Assembly: GCA_963818685.1 (NCBI GenBank)
Contig: CAWFTJ010000001.1
Location: 709,094 to 773,093 of the forward strand
Source of the DNA: CAJCJE01 sp963818685
GTDB lineage: Bacteria; Actinomycetota; Actinomycetes; Mycobacteriales; Pseudonocardiaceae
Reading direction: 5' to 3'
Length of the DNA stretch: 64,000 nucleotides
In this document: piece by piece, positions 37,327-45,388 of the stretch
How the letters are laid out: every line of letters begins with the position of its first letter
Position numbering within the stretch: position 1 is the first letter of the stretch
Notes under the pieces: model-generated
Databases searched by the model: none
Told to the model about the DNA's origin: nothing
The model's input: the letters and a program-made list of their open reading frames with translations, nothing else
Position numbers and translations under genes: made by a program

Positions 37327-37575
37327 CTAAGAAATCGACACCTTGTCCAAAAGGACAATCTCACCGACTCGCCTGGTCACACCGACCAGCGGAGCAACAC
37401 AGCTGGTAGTCGACCAGTCACCGATTCCGGAACTATCCGACGAATGGGCCGAACGGTGCTTGACAAACGACCAGAAATGAACTGCACCGACCACGAAGAA
37501 GATCAGCGCAATGACCACATGTGACCGACGGGTAACTCGACTGAATAACAATTGATCAATGACCGGATAAATCAT
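37327..37575 (-). CDS. possible small single-pass membrane protein
   Basis: 82-codon frame with one clear hydrophobic segment (VVIALIFFVVGAVHFW) and a charged tail. It sits alone in the otherwise empty 37209-37662 stretch, 5' of the kinase gene on the same strand. Weak ribosome site (GGTGA) and no family recognised, so it may not be a gene. Lower GC than its neighbours. I see nothing else in this stretch. Confidence 0.35.
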   Translation of the reverse strand: MIYPVIDQLLFSRVTRRSHVVIALIFFVVGAVHFWSFVKHRSAHSSDSSGIGDWSTTSCVAPLVGVTRRVGEIVLLDKVSIS

Positions 37576-37662
37576 TCACCGGCGACCGTCCAACCAATAC
37601 ACTGGAATGCTGGCCTCCTGAGCCGAGGTCCCCGCTGAGCGCGCGAACGACACATTCCCGAC

Positions 37663-38178
37663 TTAGCCGACCGCTGCCCGCTCCCGCCGCAGCTTGCGGT
37701 ACTCGCGGATCACCAGCACGATGATCACCACGTCCAACGCGGCGAAGATCGGCAGCGCGATCGAGTGGGTGTGCACGGCGCGCCAGATCTCGTATACGAC
37801 GAACCCGCTGAGCACCACGACACCGATCGGGAACGCGATCATGACGCGTTTGAGCAGCGCCCACACCAGGCCGAGCTTGATCACACCGTGCGCGAGCAGA
37901 TAGATGATGGCGAACAGCCTGGTCCCGCCCTCGCCGCCGCCCGCGAAGTTGCTCGCCGCGGTCTGCAGATGGTGGGCGAGGGTGCCATTGGGGTCGCCGA
38001 GCATGTCGCGGGTGATGACCGCGTTGGCCAGGCCGGTGATGGCCGCGGGCGGCACCACGATCAGCAGCAGCCCGCCGAGCAGCTGCACACCGCCGTCGAT
38101 CCCCTTCAGGATCACCGCGATCCGGAACAACCGGTCCGTCATGCTCGACCGGCCGTCCTCCGCCTGTGCGTCGGCCAC
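37663..38178 (-). CDS. DUF2127 membrane protein
   Basis: 171 aa with four hydrophobic segments (GGVQLLGGLLLIVVPPAAI, LFAIIYLLAHGVIKLGLVWALL, IAFPIGVVVLSGFVVYEI, IALPIFAALDVVIIVLVI). HGVIKLGLVWALL with the preceding FRIAVILKGIDGG is typical of DUF2127. Function unknown. The GTG at 38178 has GGAGGGG upstream; a GTG six codons earlier (38196) is in frame. Confidence 0.8.
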   Translation of the reverse strand: MADAQAEDGRSSMTDRLFRIAVILKGIDGGVQLLGGLLLIVVPPAAITGLANAVITRDMLGDPNGTLAHHLQTAASNFAGGGEGGTRLFAIIYLLAHGVIKLGLVWALLKRVMIAFPIGVVVLSGFVVYEIWRAVHTHSIALPIFAALDVVIIVLVIREYRKLRRERAAVG

Positions 38179-38259
38179 AGTTACCGCCCCCTCCACCCGT
38201 GTCGGATACCGCCGTCAGCCTGCCCCCACGCGGGGCGCACGCACCACCCGACACGCGCG

Positions 38260-38979
38260 TCAGTGCGTCGCCACGCCGATCAGGGCACCCACTCCGTAGG
38301 TGGCCGCCGTGGCGATCGCCCCGAACAGCAGCTGCCGCAGCCCGTTGAACCACCACGGCCGGGTGGTGAACCTGGCCACCACCGCACCGGCGACGAACAA
38401 CCCGACCGCGCCCGCGGCGAGCCCGATCCACAGGTTCTGCACGCCGAACAGGAAGGGCAGCAACGGGACGATCGCACCGATCGCGAAGCAGATGAACGAG
38501 GACACCGCGGCCACCACCGGCGAGGGCTGCTCGTCCGGATCGACGCCGAGCTCCTGGGTCAAGTGCACACGCAGTGCGACCTCGGGATTGGCGTGCACCT
38601 CGTCGGCGACACGCTCGGCGGTGGCCTGGGTAAGCCCCATGTCCCGATACATCTGCACCAGCTCGGCCTGCTCGGCCTCCGGGTTGTTGGCCAGTTCGGC
38701 CCGCTCGACCGCGGCCTCGGCGTCGATCGCGTTGTTCTGGGTACCGACCGAGGTGTACTCGCCGAGCGCCATGGAGAAGGCGCCAGCCACCAAACCGGCG
38801 ATACCAGACAAAATAATCACCTTGCTGCTGGCCCCGGCACCGCCGACACCCGCCACCAGCGCGATGTTGGTCACCAGACCGTCCATGGCACCGAACACGG
38901 CGGGTCGCAGCCAACCACCGTTCACGTCCGCATGCGTGTGGCCGACCTCGGCCGGCCCTACCTTTTCCACGTTGGTCAC
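38260..38979 (-). CDS. VIT1/CCC1-family transporter
   Basis: 239-aa Fe/Mn transporter-like membrane protein: LRPAVFGAMDGLVTNIALVAG in TM1, GAFSMALGEYTSVGTQNNA, a cytoplasmic segment rich in Glu (ERAELANNPEAEQAELVQMYRDMGLT) expected for metal binding, and three C-terminal TM helices. Begins about 270 bases from the divergent DsbA-like gene. Confidence 0.9.
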   Translation of the reverse strand: MTNVEKVGPAEVGHTHADVNGGWLRPAVFGAMDGLVTNIALVAGVGGAGASSKVIILSGIAGLVAGAFSMALGEYTSVGTQNNAIDAEAAVERAELANNPEAEQAELVQMYRDMGLTQATAERVADEVHANPEVALRVHLTQELGVDPDEQPSPVVAAVSSFICFAIGAIVPLLPFLFGVQNLWIGLAAGAVGLFVAGAVVARFTTRPWWFNGLRQLLFGAIATAATYGVGALIGVATH

Positions 38980-39141
38980 CGATTCAGGTTAAATGTCCAC
39001 GATGGACTGAGGACACCCTTGCGAAGCCCAGGCTTGCCTGCCTGGACGACGACGTGTGAGGTCGCGGTGAACCCTCATGCCCGCCTTCCTGCCAGCATGA
39101 TGCCGCTCCGAGTGGGGTCAGCTTCTCAGGGAGCCCTCAGC

Positions 39142-39157
39142 TACCTTCGGTAAGGTA
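39142..39157. repeat. short inverted repeat, possible operator
   Basis: TACCTTCGGTAAGGTA has perfect 6-base arms around CGGT, in the divergent gap between the VIT1-like and DsbA-like genes. It could be an operator for either; no family assignment. Confidence 0.35.
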
Positions 39158-39255
39158 AATCACGTGCTATGACGCCTTTCGCGCGGCGCGGAACAACGCG
39201 TGGCGAAGGCTGACCCGACAGATGGGCCGGCGGCGCGGTCGGCCGTAGGGAGACG

Positions 39256-40089
39256 ATGACGGTGGGCGGCGCCCAGCGGAAGAATCGCAGGCAGAAGCAG
39301 AACCAGGCCGCCCGAGCAGCGGCCGCCGTCGCCGCGGCGCGCGGTACACGCAAGGACGCGACGAAAATCATCATCGGCGTGGTGATCGTCGTACTCGTCG
39401 CGGCCGGCGTCGTAGGCGGCGTACTGTACGCGCAGCACCAGAAGAACGTGCAGGCACTGGGCGCCGTCCCGGCGAAGACCGTCGCCGGTTCGACGAGCTA
39501 CCCGCAGATGATCGACAAGGCCAACGCCACCGTCCTGGTCGGCAAGCCGACCGCGAAGGTCGTCATCGACGCCTACGAGGACTTCGAGTGCCCGATCTGC
39601 AAGGAATTCGAGGCGTCGAACTTCTCCGACATCGAGAAGCAGCTCGAAGCCGGCACCATCCAGGTCAGGTACCACATGATCAACCTCCTGGACGCCAACT
39701 CGAACCCGCCCGGCTACTCCAGCATCGCCGCCAACACGGCCCTGGCCGTGGCGACCGTGGCCCCGGAGAAGTTCATAGACTTCCACTACAGCCTGTACCA
39801 GACCCAGCCGCAGGAGGGTAAGGCCGGTTGGACCCAGGACCAACTCACCAACCTGGCCAACCGCCTCGGCGTGACCGGTACCGCGTTCGACAAACTGATC
39901 AACGACGGCACCTACAAAGCCCAGATCAACAAGAACATGCAAGCCGCCGAGAACGACCAATCGCTCTCCCAGACCGACAGCAACGGCCAGAAGGGCTTCG
40001 GCACACCGACCATCGTCTACGCCGGCAAGCCGGTCAACTACCAGACCCCAGGCTGGCTCGAAACGATCATCAACAACGCCAAATCCTAG
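39256..40089 (+). CDS. membrane-anchored DsbA-like thioredoxin-fold protein
   Basis: 277 aa: basic cytoplasmic tail, one TM anchor at about 38-58 (IIIGVVIVVLVAAGVVGGVLY), then an extracytoplasmic thioredoxin fold with CPIC at about 114-117 (FECPICKEF) and the cis-Pro loop GFGTPTIV. Likely oxidises or isomerises disulfides of exported proteins. Good ATG; stands alone. Confidence 0.88.
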   Translation: MTVGGAQRKNRRQKQNQAARAAAAVAAARGTRKDATKIIIGVVIVVLVAAGVVGGVLYAQHQKNVQALGAVPAKTVAGSTSYPQMIDKANATVLVGKPTAKVVIDAYEDFECPICKEFEASNFSDIEKQLEAGTIQVRYHMINLLDANSNPPGYSSIAANTALAVATVAPEKFIDFHYSLYQTQPQEGKAGWTQDQLTNLANRLGVTGTAFDKLINDGTYKAQINKNMQAAENDQSLSQTDSNGQKGFGTPTIVYAGKPVNYQTPGWLETIINNAKS

Positions 40090-42088
40090 CCCCGACCAGC
40101 CAAGATGTCGCCGTGGCGCCCCTCAACCAAGGGGCGCCACCCAGCGAAGCCGACCCCGGTTCCAACCCGGTCGGCGCATCGAGTAAAGTTACCCAACGTT
40201 GCGAGGGACGAAGTCCCTCCACGGGGCTGTAGCGCAGCTGGTAGCGCACCACACTGGCAGTGTGGGGGTCAGGGGTTCGAACCCCCTCAGCTCCACCAAT
40301 ATGACCAAGTTCGAACCCTCGGCCCCCAACGGGCCGAGGGTTCTTCGTTGAGACCTTCTTCAAGTATCCATTGAGCGGTTTGCACAGCTCAGCGAGCTGT
40401 CCGACCTGCCGCAGGTAGGTCGGACCCTCCAACTCGTCCTGCTCACCGGAGCTGTCCACAGCCCCATGGCGTGGTTCCGGCAGCCCTGGTGTCTCATCGG
40501 CAGTGAAGCCCACCCGGCTCAGCCGGGCCTGCTCTTGCACCGCCTTGAACTCAGCGGTCAGCTCCACCGTGTGGATGCGGTCGTCCCAGATCCAGAAGCG
40601 GACCGCCACGGCCTGGTTGAGCAGCCGCTTGGTGGCGTCGTCAGCGCACATGTACAGCGCGTACGGGTCATCACACAGAGTGAGCAGATCTTCGAGTAGC
40701 TGGTAGGCCCGCTCGATCGTGCCCGTGCTGTTCTCGATGAGCTTCGCGGCCTCGGCAATCTCCCTGGTTATCCGGCCTTGCTCGGTCTTGAGCAGCTCCG
40801 CCGGGATGGCTTCGGCATAGAACGCTTGCAGCAGCTTCTTGCGCTCTCGCTCCAGCTTGGCAATCCGCCGCTGCTGAGTGGGGACCTGCTTGCTGCCCGC
40901 CCCCAGCGCCGCATCGATCTTGCCGCGTAGCTCCACGCGCAGGGCATCGAGATCCAGACCGGGCACGTCGACCGTTTTCCAGAAGGCTTCGACCTGCTTC
41001 TCAATGGCTTCGGTGCTCACGTAGCGCTGCTCGCACGTGCCCCGCTTCTGCCGGTTCAGGCAGTAGAAGTACTCGTAGTCGGTACCGTGCCGGTTGGTCG
41101 GGGTGGTGATCCCGAACCGTCCTCCGCAGCGGGCACAGGCCAACATGCCCTTCAGGAAGTGCACATGGTGTTGTGGTTTCTCGCCGGTCATGAACCGTGA
41201 ATGCAAGATGGCTTGGACCTTGTCAAACGTGGCCTGGTCGCACAGCGGCGGGTGGTTTCCCTGGTACTCGACGCCTTGGAACTCGACAAACCCCAAGTAG
41301 TAGCGGTTGTTCAGGATGCGGTGGACCTGGGAGTCGTGGATGGGGTGTGATGGCCGCTTGGCGGTCTCCCTGGTGATCAGGCCACGTCGCCGGACCTCGT
41401 CACTGATCGTCCGCAGCGTCCAGTCGCCCGTGGCGAATGCCTCGAACATCCACCGGATGATCGGTCCCCGTTCCGGGTCTTCGATGATGGTGGCGATACT
41501 GCGGTGCGCCACCTGCTCATGGATGTTGAGGTATCCCAGCCGGGCCGAGCCCGGTGTGCCGCCGTTCTTGACCTTCTGCCGCAGCCCCTTCAAGACCTCG
41601 TGACCGAGGTTGGCCGAGTAGTAGTCGGCGAACACCGCGAGGAAGCCGTGCAAGGCTCGGTCGCCAGGAGTATCGCCGTTGATGTTCTCGGTGGCCGAGA
41701 TGAACTTGGCGCCGCCCTTGCGCAGCTCCAGTTGCAGCAGGGCTTCGTCGAAGCGGTCACGGCTGAAGCGGTCGAGCTTGTGGACGATCACATAGTCCAC
41801 GTCGCGTTGGTCCTTGATGCGAGCCATCATGCGCATCAGCTCCGGCCGGTCAGCCACCCGAGCGGTTTCAGCCTCGTCTATGTAGACCTCGATGATCTCG
41901 GCGCCGAGCTGGGCGGCCTTGGCTTCGCAGACTTCCTGCTGTTCAGTGATCGAGAAGCCCTTCTCACCGCCGTAGCCGCTGTCAGCCTGCCGTTGTGTGG
42001 AGACCCGCAAGTAGACCACGGCCCGTTTGAGACCACTGACGATTTGGCTGTTGAGGGTCTTCTTAGCCTGGAACCACCGACTGATCAT
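40070..42088 (-). CDS. large serine recombinase (integrase), both ends altered
   Basis: Resolvase domain with the nucleophile Ser in YLRVSTQRQ (near residue 30) and VIVHKLDRFSRDRFD; recombinase domain ~190-300; zinc ribbon CARCGGRF...CLNRQKRGTCEQ; coiled coil ~400-470. Both ends are odd. The first 8 codons (MISRWFQA) lie in the terminal repeat of the adjacent IS1380, so the native start was separated by that insertion. The last ~85 codons run antisense through tRNA-Ala and its terminator; GAEGVRTPDP-type peptides are a known artefact opposite tRNA genes. The true C-terminus is unclear; activity uncertain. Likely integrated at the tRNA 3' end. Confidence 0.8.
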   Translation of the reverse strand: MISRWFQAKKTLNSQIVSGLKRAVVYLRVSTQRQADSGYGGEKGFSITEQQEVCEAKAAQLGAEIIEVYIDEAETARVADRPELMRMMARIKDQRDVDYVIVHKLDRFSRDRFDEALLQLELRKGGAKFISATENINGDTPGDRALHGFLAVFADYYSANLGHEVLKGLRQKVKNGGTPGSARLGYLNIHEQVAHRSIATIIEDPERGPIIRWMFEAFATGDWTLRTISDEVRRRGLITRETAKRPSHPIHDSQVHRILNNRYYLGFVEFQGVEYQGNHPPLCDQATFDKVQAILHSRFMTGEKPQHHVHFLKGMLACARCGGRFGITTPTNRHGTDYEYFYCLNRQKRGTCEQRYVSTEAIEKQVEAFWKTVDVPGLDLDALRVELRGKIDAALGAGSKQVPTQQRRIAKLERERKKLLQAFYAEAIPAELLKTEQGRITREIAEAAKLIENSTGTIERAYQLLEDLLTLCDDPYALYMCADDATKRLLNQAVAVRFWIWDDRIHTVELTAEFKAVQEQARLSRVGFTADETPGLPEPRHGAVDSSGEQDELEGPTYLRQVGQLAELCKPLNGYLKKVSTKNPRPVGGRGFELGHIGGAEGVRTPDPHTASVVRYQLRYSPVEGLRPSQRWVTLLDAPTGLEPGSASLGGAPWLRGATATSWLVGARIWRC
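40223..40298 (+). tRNA. tRNA-Ala (anticodon GGC), CCA encoded
   Basis: Acceptor arms GGGGCTG (40223-40229) and CAGCTCC (40288-40294) pair with one G-U; D arm GCGC..GCGC; anticodon stem CCACA/TGTGG around loop CTGGCAG, anticodon GGC; T arm AGGGG TTCGAAC CCCCT; discriminator A and CCA follow. Confidence 0.97.
40314..40342 (+). terminator. rho-independent-like terminator of tRNA-Ala
   Basis: Perfect 12-bp stem AACCCTCGGCCC / GGGCCGAGGGTT with loop CCAAC, followed by CTTCGTT, 16 bases after the CCA end. Confidence 0.8.
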
Positions 42089-43729
42089 GAGTGATCATTT
42101 CCGGATGGATTTCTGCGTTCGGGCCGATTGTGGCCGGTGAAGGACAGGTGAATACCGCTGGTCTGCCCAGCCTTTCCACATTCCAGTTTCCGGTCAGGCC
42201 CCCGAACAGGGCGATCAACACTGATCAGCCGGGTCAGAGCGGGGCGTGGGTCGCGACGAACAGGCCCTCGAACGCAGCGCGGTGCGGCCAGTTCACCGGC
42301 AACCGCAGGATGATCCGTCGTGCCCGGTGAGCGATCCGGGCAGGCACCGCGACCAGGTGCCGGCGAACAGTGCCGGTGCGCGCCCTGGCGTGCACCATGC
42401 TGGCCAGGCACCCGGCGGCGCGGGTGAGGTTGTGCGCGATCGCCGCGCAGGCCAGCCATACCGCGTTCGCGGTGAACGACCCCGAGGGTAGGTGAGCCAG
42501 GGCGGAGTCCTTCAGATCCGCGTTGACCTGCTCGATGATCGCGTGTTCCCGGTGCTGCTGCTCGACCTGCACCAACTCGACCGGACTGTCGGTGACGAAC
42601 GCGTGGTAGCGCCACGCGGTGAACAACTCGCCCTGCCGGTCGGGAACATTGCGGTCTTTCACCCGCCGCACGACCAGCCGCACCGTGACCCGCTCCGCTT
42701 TCCGGCGTGACGCGAACGCCGTGTAGCTGATCTCGGCGATCTCGGCGTCGGAGATCCACTGCCCGGTGTTCTCGTCGTAGAGCGCGTTCGGGTAGCGGAT
42801 CGCCACCCAGGCGTTCGGGTCGATCGCGGCGATCGCCCGCTGGATCGCCCGATCCATCCGGACGGTGATGGAGAACCGTACGTCGTGCCGCAGGCAGGTG
42901 GCGATGACGGCGTGGCTGTAGAACGCCGAGTCCATGCGCGCCACCAGTGTCCCGGTGGCGCCGGCCGCCCGTGCGCCGGTGATGGCCTCGGCCACGAAAC
43001 TGGCGGCGCCTTTGGCTGATCCCGCTGATCCCTTGCGCAGGCGGGTGGCGGTGATGACCGGCGCGGCTAGTGGGGTGGATACGGTGGCTAGCAACGGATG
43101 CAGGCCCCGTACGCGGGTGTAGCCGTAGTCGGCGCCCTGCTTGGCGTAGCCGTAGACCCGCTTGACGGTGGAGTCCACATCCAGGAACGCGTAGCTGTTC
43201 GCGCCGGGCAACAGTGGTGTGGCACCGGCTAATCCGATCAGGGTGTGCCGTGCGACCGCGTCGAGTTGGCGTACGTTGCCCCAGGTGAACCCGCGCAGGA
43301 ACGTGCCCACTGTGGAGGGTGCGCGGATCCCGGTGAACAACTCGGGTAGCGCGCCATGTCGGATCACGTCCAGGTCATCGATCGAGTCGCCGCCGGTGAG
43401 CATGCCCGCCACGATCGAGGTGATCTTCGCGCCGGGGTTCGCGCCCGCGCTGCCCGCCGCGTCGGGTAACCGGATCCGTTGGTCAGCGGCATCGTGCAGG
43501 CCGGCGCGGTGTGCCAGTCGCAGCAGCGGGACCAGACCGGCGTGCGACACGAGGTTGGGTTCGTCGAATGTCACTGATACCGCGCCGGCGGTGTGAGATG
43601 CTCGCACTTGGTAGATGCCCTTCGTGTTTGCTCGGATGGAGTCCTAGACAAACCCCATCTTCCCAGGTCGGAGGGCATCTACTCGTTTACGACACTGCCT
43701 CACGCCAACATCTCATGGGTGGATCCAGG
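42067..43729. mobile_element. IS1380-family insertion sequence, copy 1
   Basis: 1663-bp element. Terminal repeats begin CCTGGAACCACC (left) and, inverted, CCTGGATCCACC (right). It is flanked on both sides by CTTAG (42062-42066 and 43730-43734), a target duplication, so it inserted here without later rearrangement. The insertion lies at the 5' end of the serine recombinase gene. The strand of the transposase is minus. Confidence 0.88.
42234..43607 (-). CDS. IS1380-family transposase
   Basis: 457-aa DDE transposase: N-terminal FDEPNLVSHAGLVPLLRLA, first Asp region FLDVDSTVKRVYGYAKQG, second RMDSAFYSHAVI, and the C-terminal Glu segment EHAIIEQVNADLKDSALAHLPSG. GTG start, two bases after the right arm of an inverted repeat (43611-43621 pairs with 43672-43682) that could hide the start in read-through RNA. 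Intact. Confidence 0.93.
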   Translation of the reverse strand: MRASHTAGAVSVTFDEPNLVSHAGLVPLLRLAHRAGLHDAADQRIRLPDAAGSAGANPGAKITSIVAGMLTGGDSIDDLDVIRHGALPELFTGIRAPSTVGTFLRGFTWGNVRQLDAVARHTLIGLAGATPLLPGANSYAFLDVDSTVKRVYGYAKQGADYGYTRVRGLHPLLATVSTPLAAPVITATRLRKGSAGSAKGAASFVAEAITGARAAGATGTLVARMDSAFYSHAVIATCLRHDVRFSITVRMDRAIQRAIAAIDPNAWVAIRYPNALYDENTGQWISDAEIAEISYTAFASRRKAERVTVRLVVRRVKDRNVPDRQGELFTAWRYHAFVTDSPVELVQVEQQHREHAIIEQVNADLKDSALAHLPSGSFTANAVWLACAAIAHNLTRAAGCLASMVHARARTGTVRRHLVAVPARIAHRARRIILRLPVNWPHRAAFEGLFVATHAPL

Positions 43730-43857
43730 CTTAGACCGTATGTAGTGACTGCTCTGGTCAGGAGTGGTTGCGGGCCGGGACCTCGCTCACGCACTCTCGT
43801 GGGTTGCCGGGCGCGTCCCGCGCTCGGCCTATCCACATGTTGTGTGAGGAGGCCCCG

Positions 43858-44940
43858 GTGTTTGATGAGCGTACGAGCGTCGGGCTGGATGTGCACGCCC
43901 GCTCGGTTGCCGCGGCGGCGATCGATGGGCAGACCGGGGAAGTGTTCAAAGCGCGGTTGACGCCCTCGCACGCCGAGGTGCTGGAGTGGATCGGCAGGCT
44001 GCCAGGCCCGTGCGCGGTGGTGTACGAGTCCGGGCCGACCGGGTTCGGCCTGGCCCGCGCGCTGAGGGCGGCGGGGTGGCGTTGTGAGGTGGCCGCGTCG
44101 TCGAAACTGCACCGTCCGGCTGGCGATCGAGTGAAGACCGATGCGCGGGACGCGCTGCATCTGGCTCGGCTGTTGCGCTGGATGAGGTCGTGCCGGTGCG
44201 GATCCCGACCCAGGCCGAGGAAGCCGCGCGAGATCTGGTCCGTGCCCGGGAGGCAGCCCGGCAGGATCTGATGCGGGCCCGGCATCGCGTCTCGAAATTG
44301 CTGCTGCGGCACGGAATCGTCTATTCCGGCGGGAAGGCGTGGACCGAACCGCACGACCGGTGGCTGCGGCAACAGCACTTCGACTCGGTGCCGACGCAGG
44401 ATGCCTTCGACGACGCGTACGAGACGGTGCGTGTTGGCGACCGGACGCCGCGCACGGCTGGACGAGAAGATCACCGCACTTGCCCAGGACAGCGAGTTCA
44501 CCCCGCTGATGCGGCGGCTGGCGTGTCTGCGGGGCATCTCGACGTTGACCGGGTTCGCGGTCGCGGTCGAGATCGGCGACTGGCAGCGGTTCACCGGCGC
44601 CAGCATCGGCGCCTACCTCGGCCTGGTGCCCAGCGAGCATTCCTCCGGGCAGAGCCGCTCCCAGGGCGGGATCACGAAGACCGGTAACGCGCACGTGCGG
44701 CGACTGCTGGTCGAAGCCGCCTGGCATCACCGCACCACCTACCGCCCGGGCGTGGTGTTGCGGCGCCGCTGGGACCAGGCCCCGGCCGCGGCCCGGGCCC
44801 GCGCACACAGCGGCAACCAGCGGCTGCACACCCGCTGGGTCAACTTCAACCTGCGCAGGAAACGGCCGGTCATCGCCAACGTCGCCGTCGCCCGCGAACT
44901 GGCCGGCTGGTGCTGGTCGCTGGCGGTGATGCCCGACTGA
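43858..44940 (+). pseudogene. IS110-family transposase, two frameshifts
   Basis: RuvC-like DEDD N-domain is readable (VGLDVHARS, VYESGPTG, KTDARDALHLARLL), then the frame shifts at about 44176 and again at about 44432; the C-terminal Tnp domain with the nucleophilic Ser region (GLVPSEHSSGQSRSQGGITKTGNAHVRRLL) ends at 44940. GTG start at 43858. IS110 elements carry non-coding ends that can encode a guide (bridge) RNA; here 43735-43857 and the 3' flank are candidates but no boundary is visible. Confidence 0.85.
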
Positions 44941-45388
44941 TATCGGCCGCCCAGACCGGACCGTTGGGGTCCAGGGTCGAGGAATCGCAGCGCGAGGAGC
45001 AACGCGCCCTCGAGGCTATTGAGTAGTCGCAGCTCGCCGACGCGGGTCGCGGTCACGCTCGTGCTTAGACCAGCGCATCGCTCCAGCCGAACACACGGTC
45101 CTGCAGGTAACCAATCCGCGCATATCAGCCTCGACCACGCGTCGTGCCACGACACGCTGACCTCGACCGTCGCCCCAACGGTCCACCCCCATTCCCCGAA
45201 CGCCGCAACAGTGTGACGTCGTCCTCGCCGGGGTCAAGGCCCCGCGCTACGCGTGGCCTGCGGCCAGCCTTGACCCCCGCCTGCGGGCGCCGTCCAATGC
45301 AGCAGCTATCGCGGGAATGACTCTCCCTATCCTGATCGAAGTCAGGACATTCCGGCGCGCCCACTTGACAAACGACACTACATATCAG
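44941..45388. other. non-coding stretch after the IS110 gene
   Basis: About 450 bases with no convincing gene. It holds an 11-bp inverted repeat GGGGTCAAGGC / GCCTTGACCCC (45230-45240, 45267-45277) around a GC-rich loop, and a 14-base direct repeat CATATCAGCCTCGA at 45121 and 45381, the second of which runs into the left end of the next IS1380. It is probably part IS110 end, part older IS debris. Confidence 0.5.

Noticed and set aside
34551..37409. 952-codon plus-strand frame opposite the conservon kinase
   Set aside because: Mirror of a high-GC gene; the kinase strand has TM helices, ATPase motifs and operon overlaps.
40070..40350. C-terminal ~90 codons of the recombinase frame as a real domain
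   Set aside because: They run antisense through tRNA-Ala and its terminator; such peptides are a recurrent annotation artefact.
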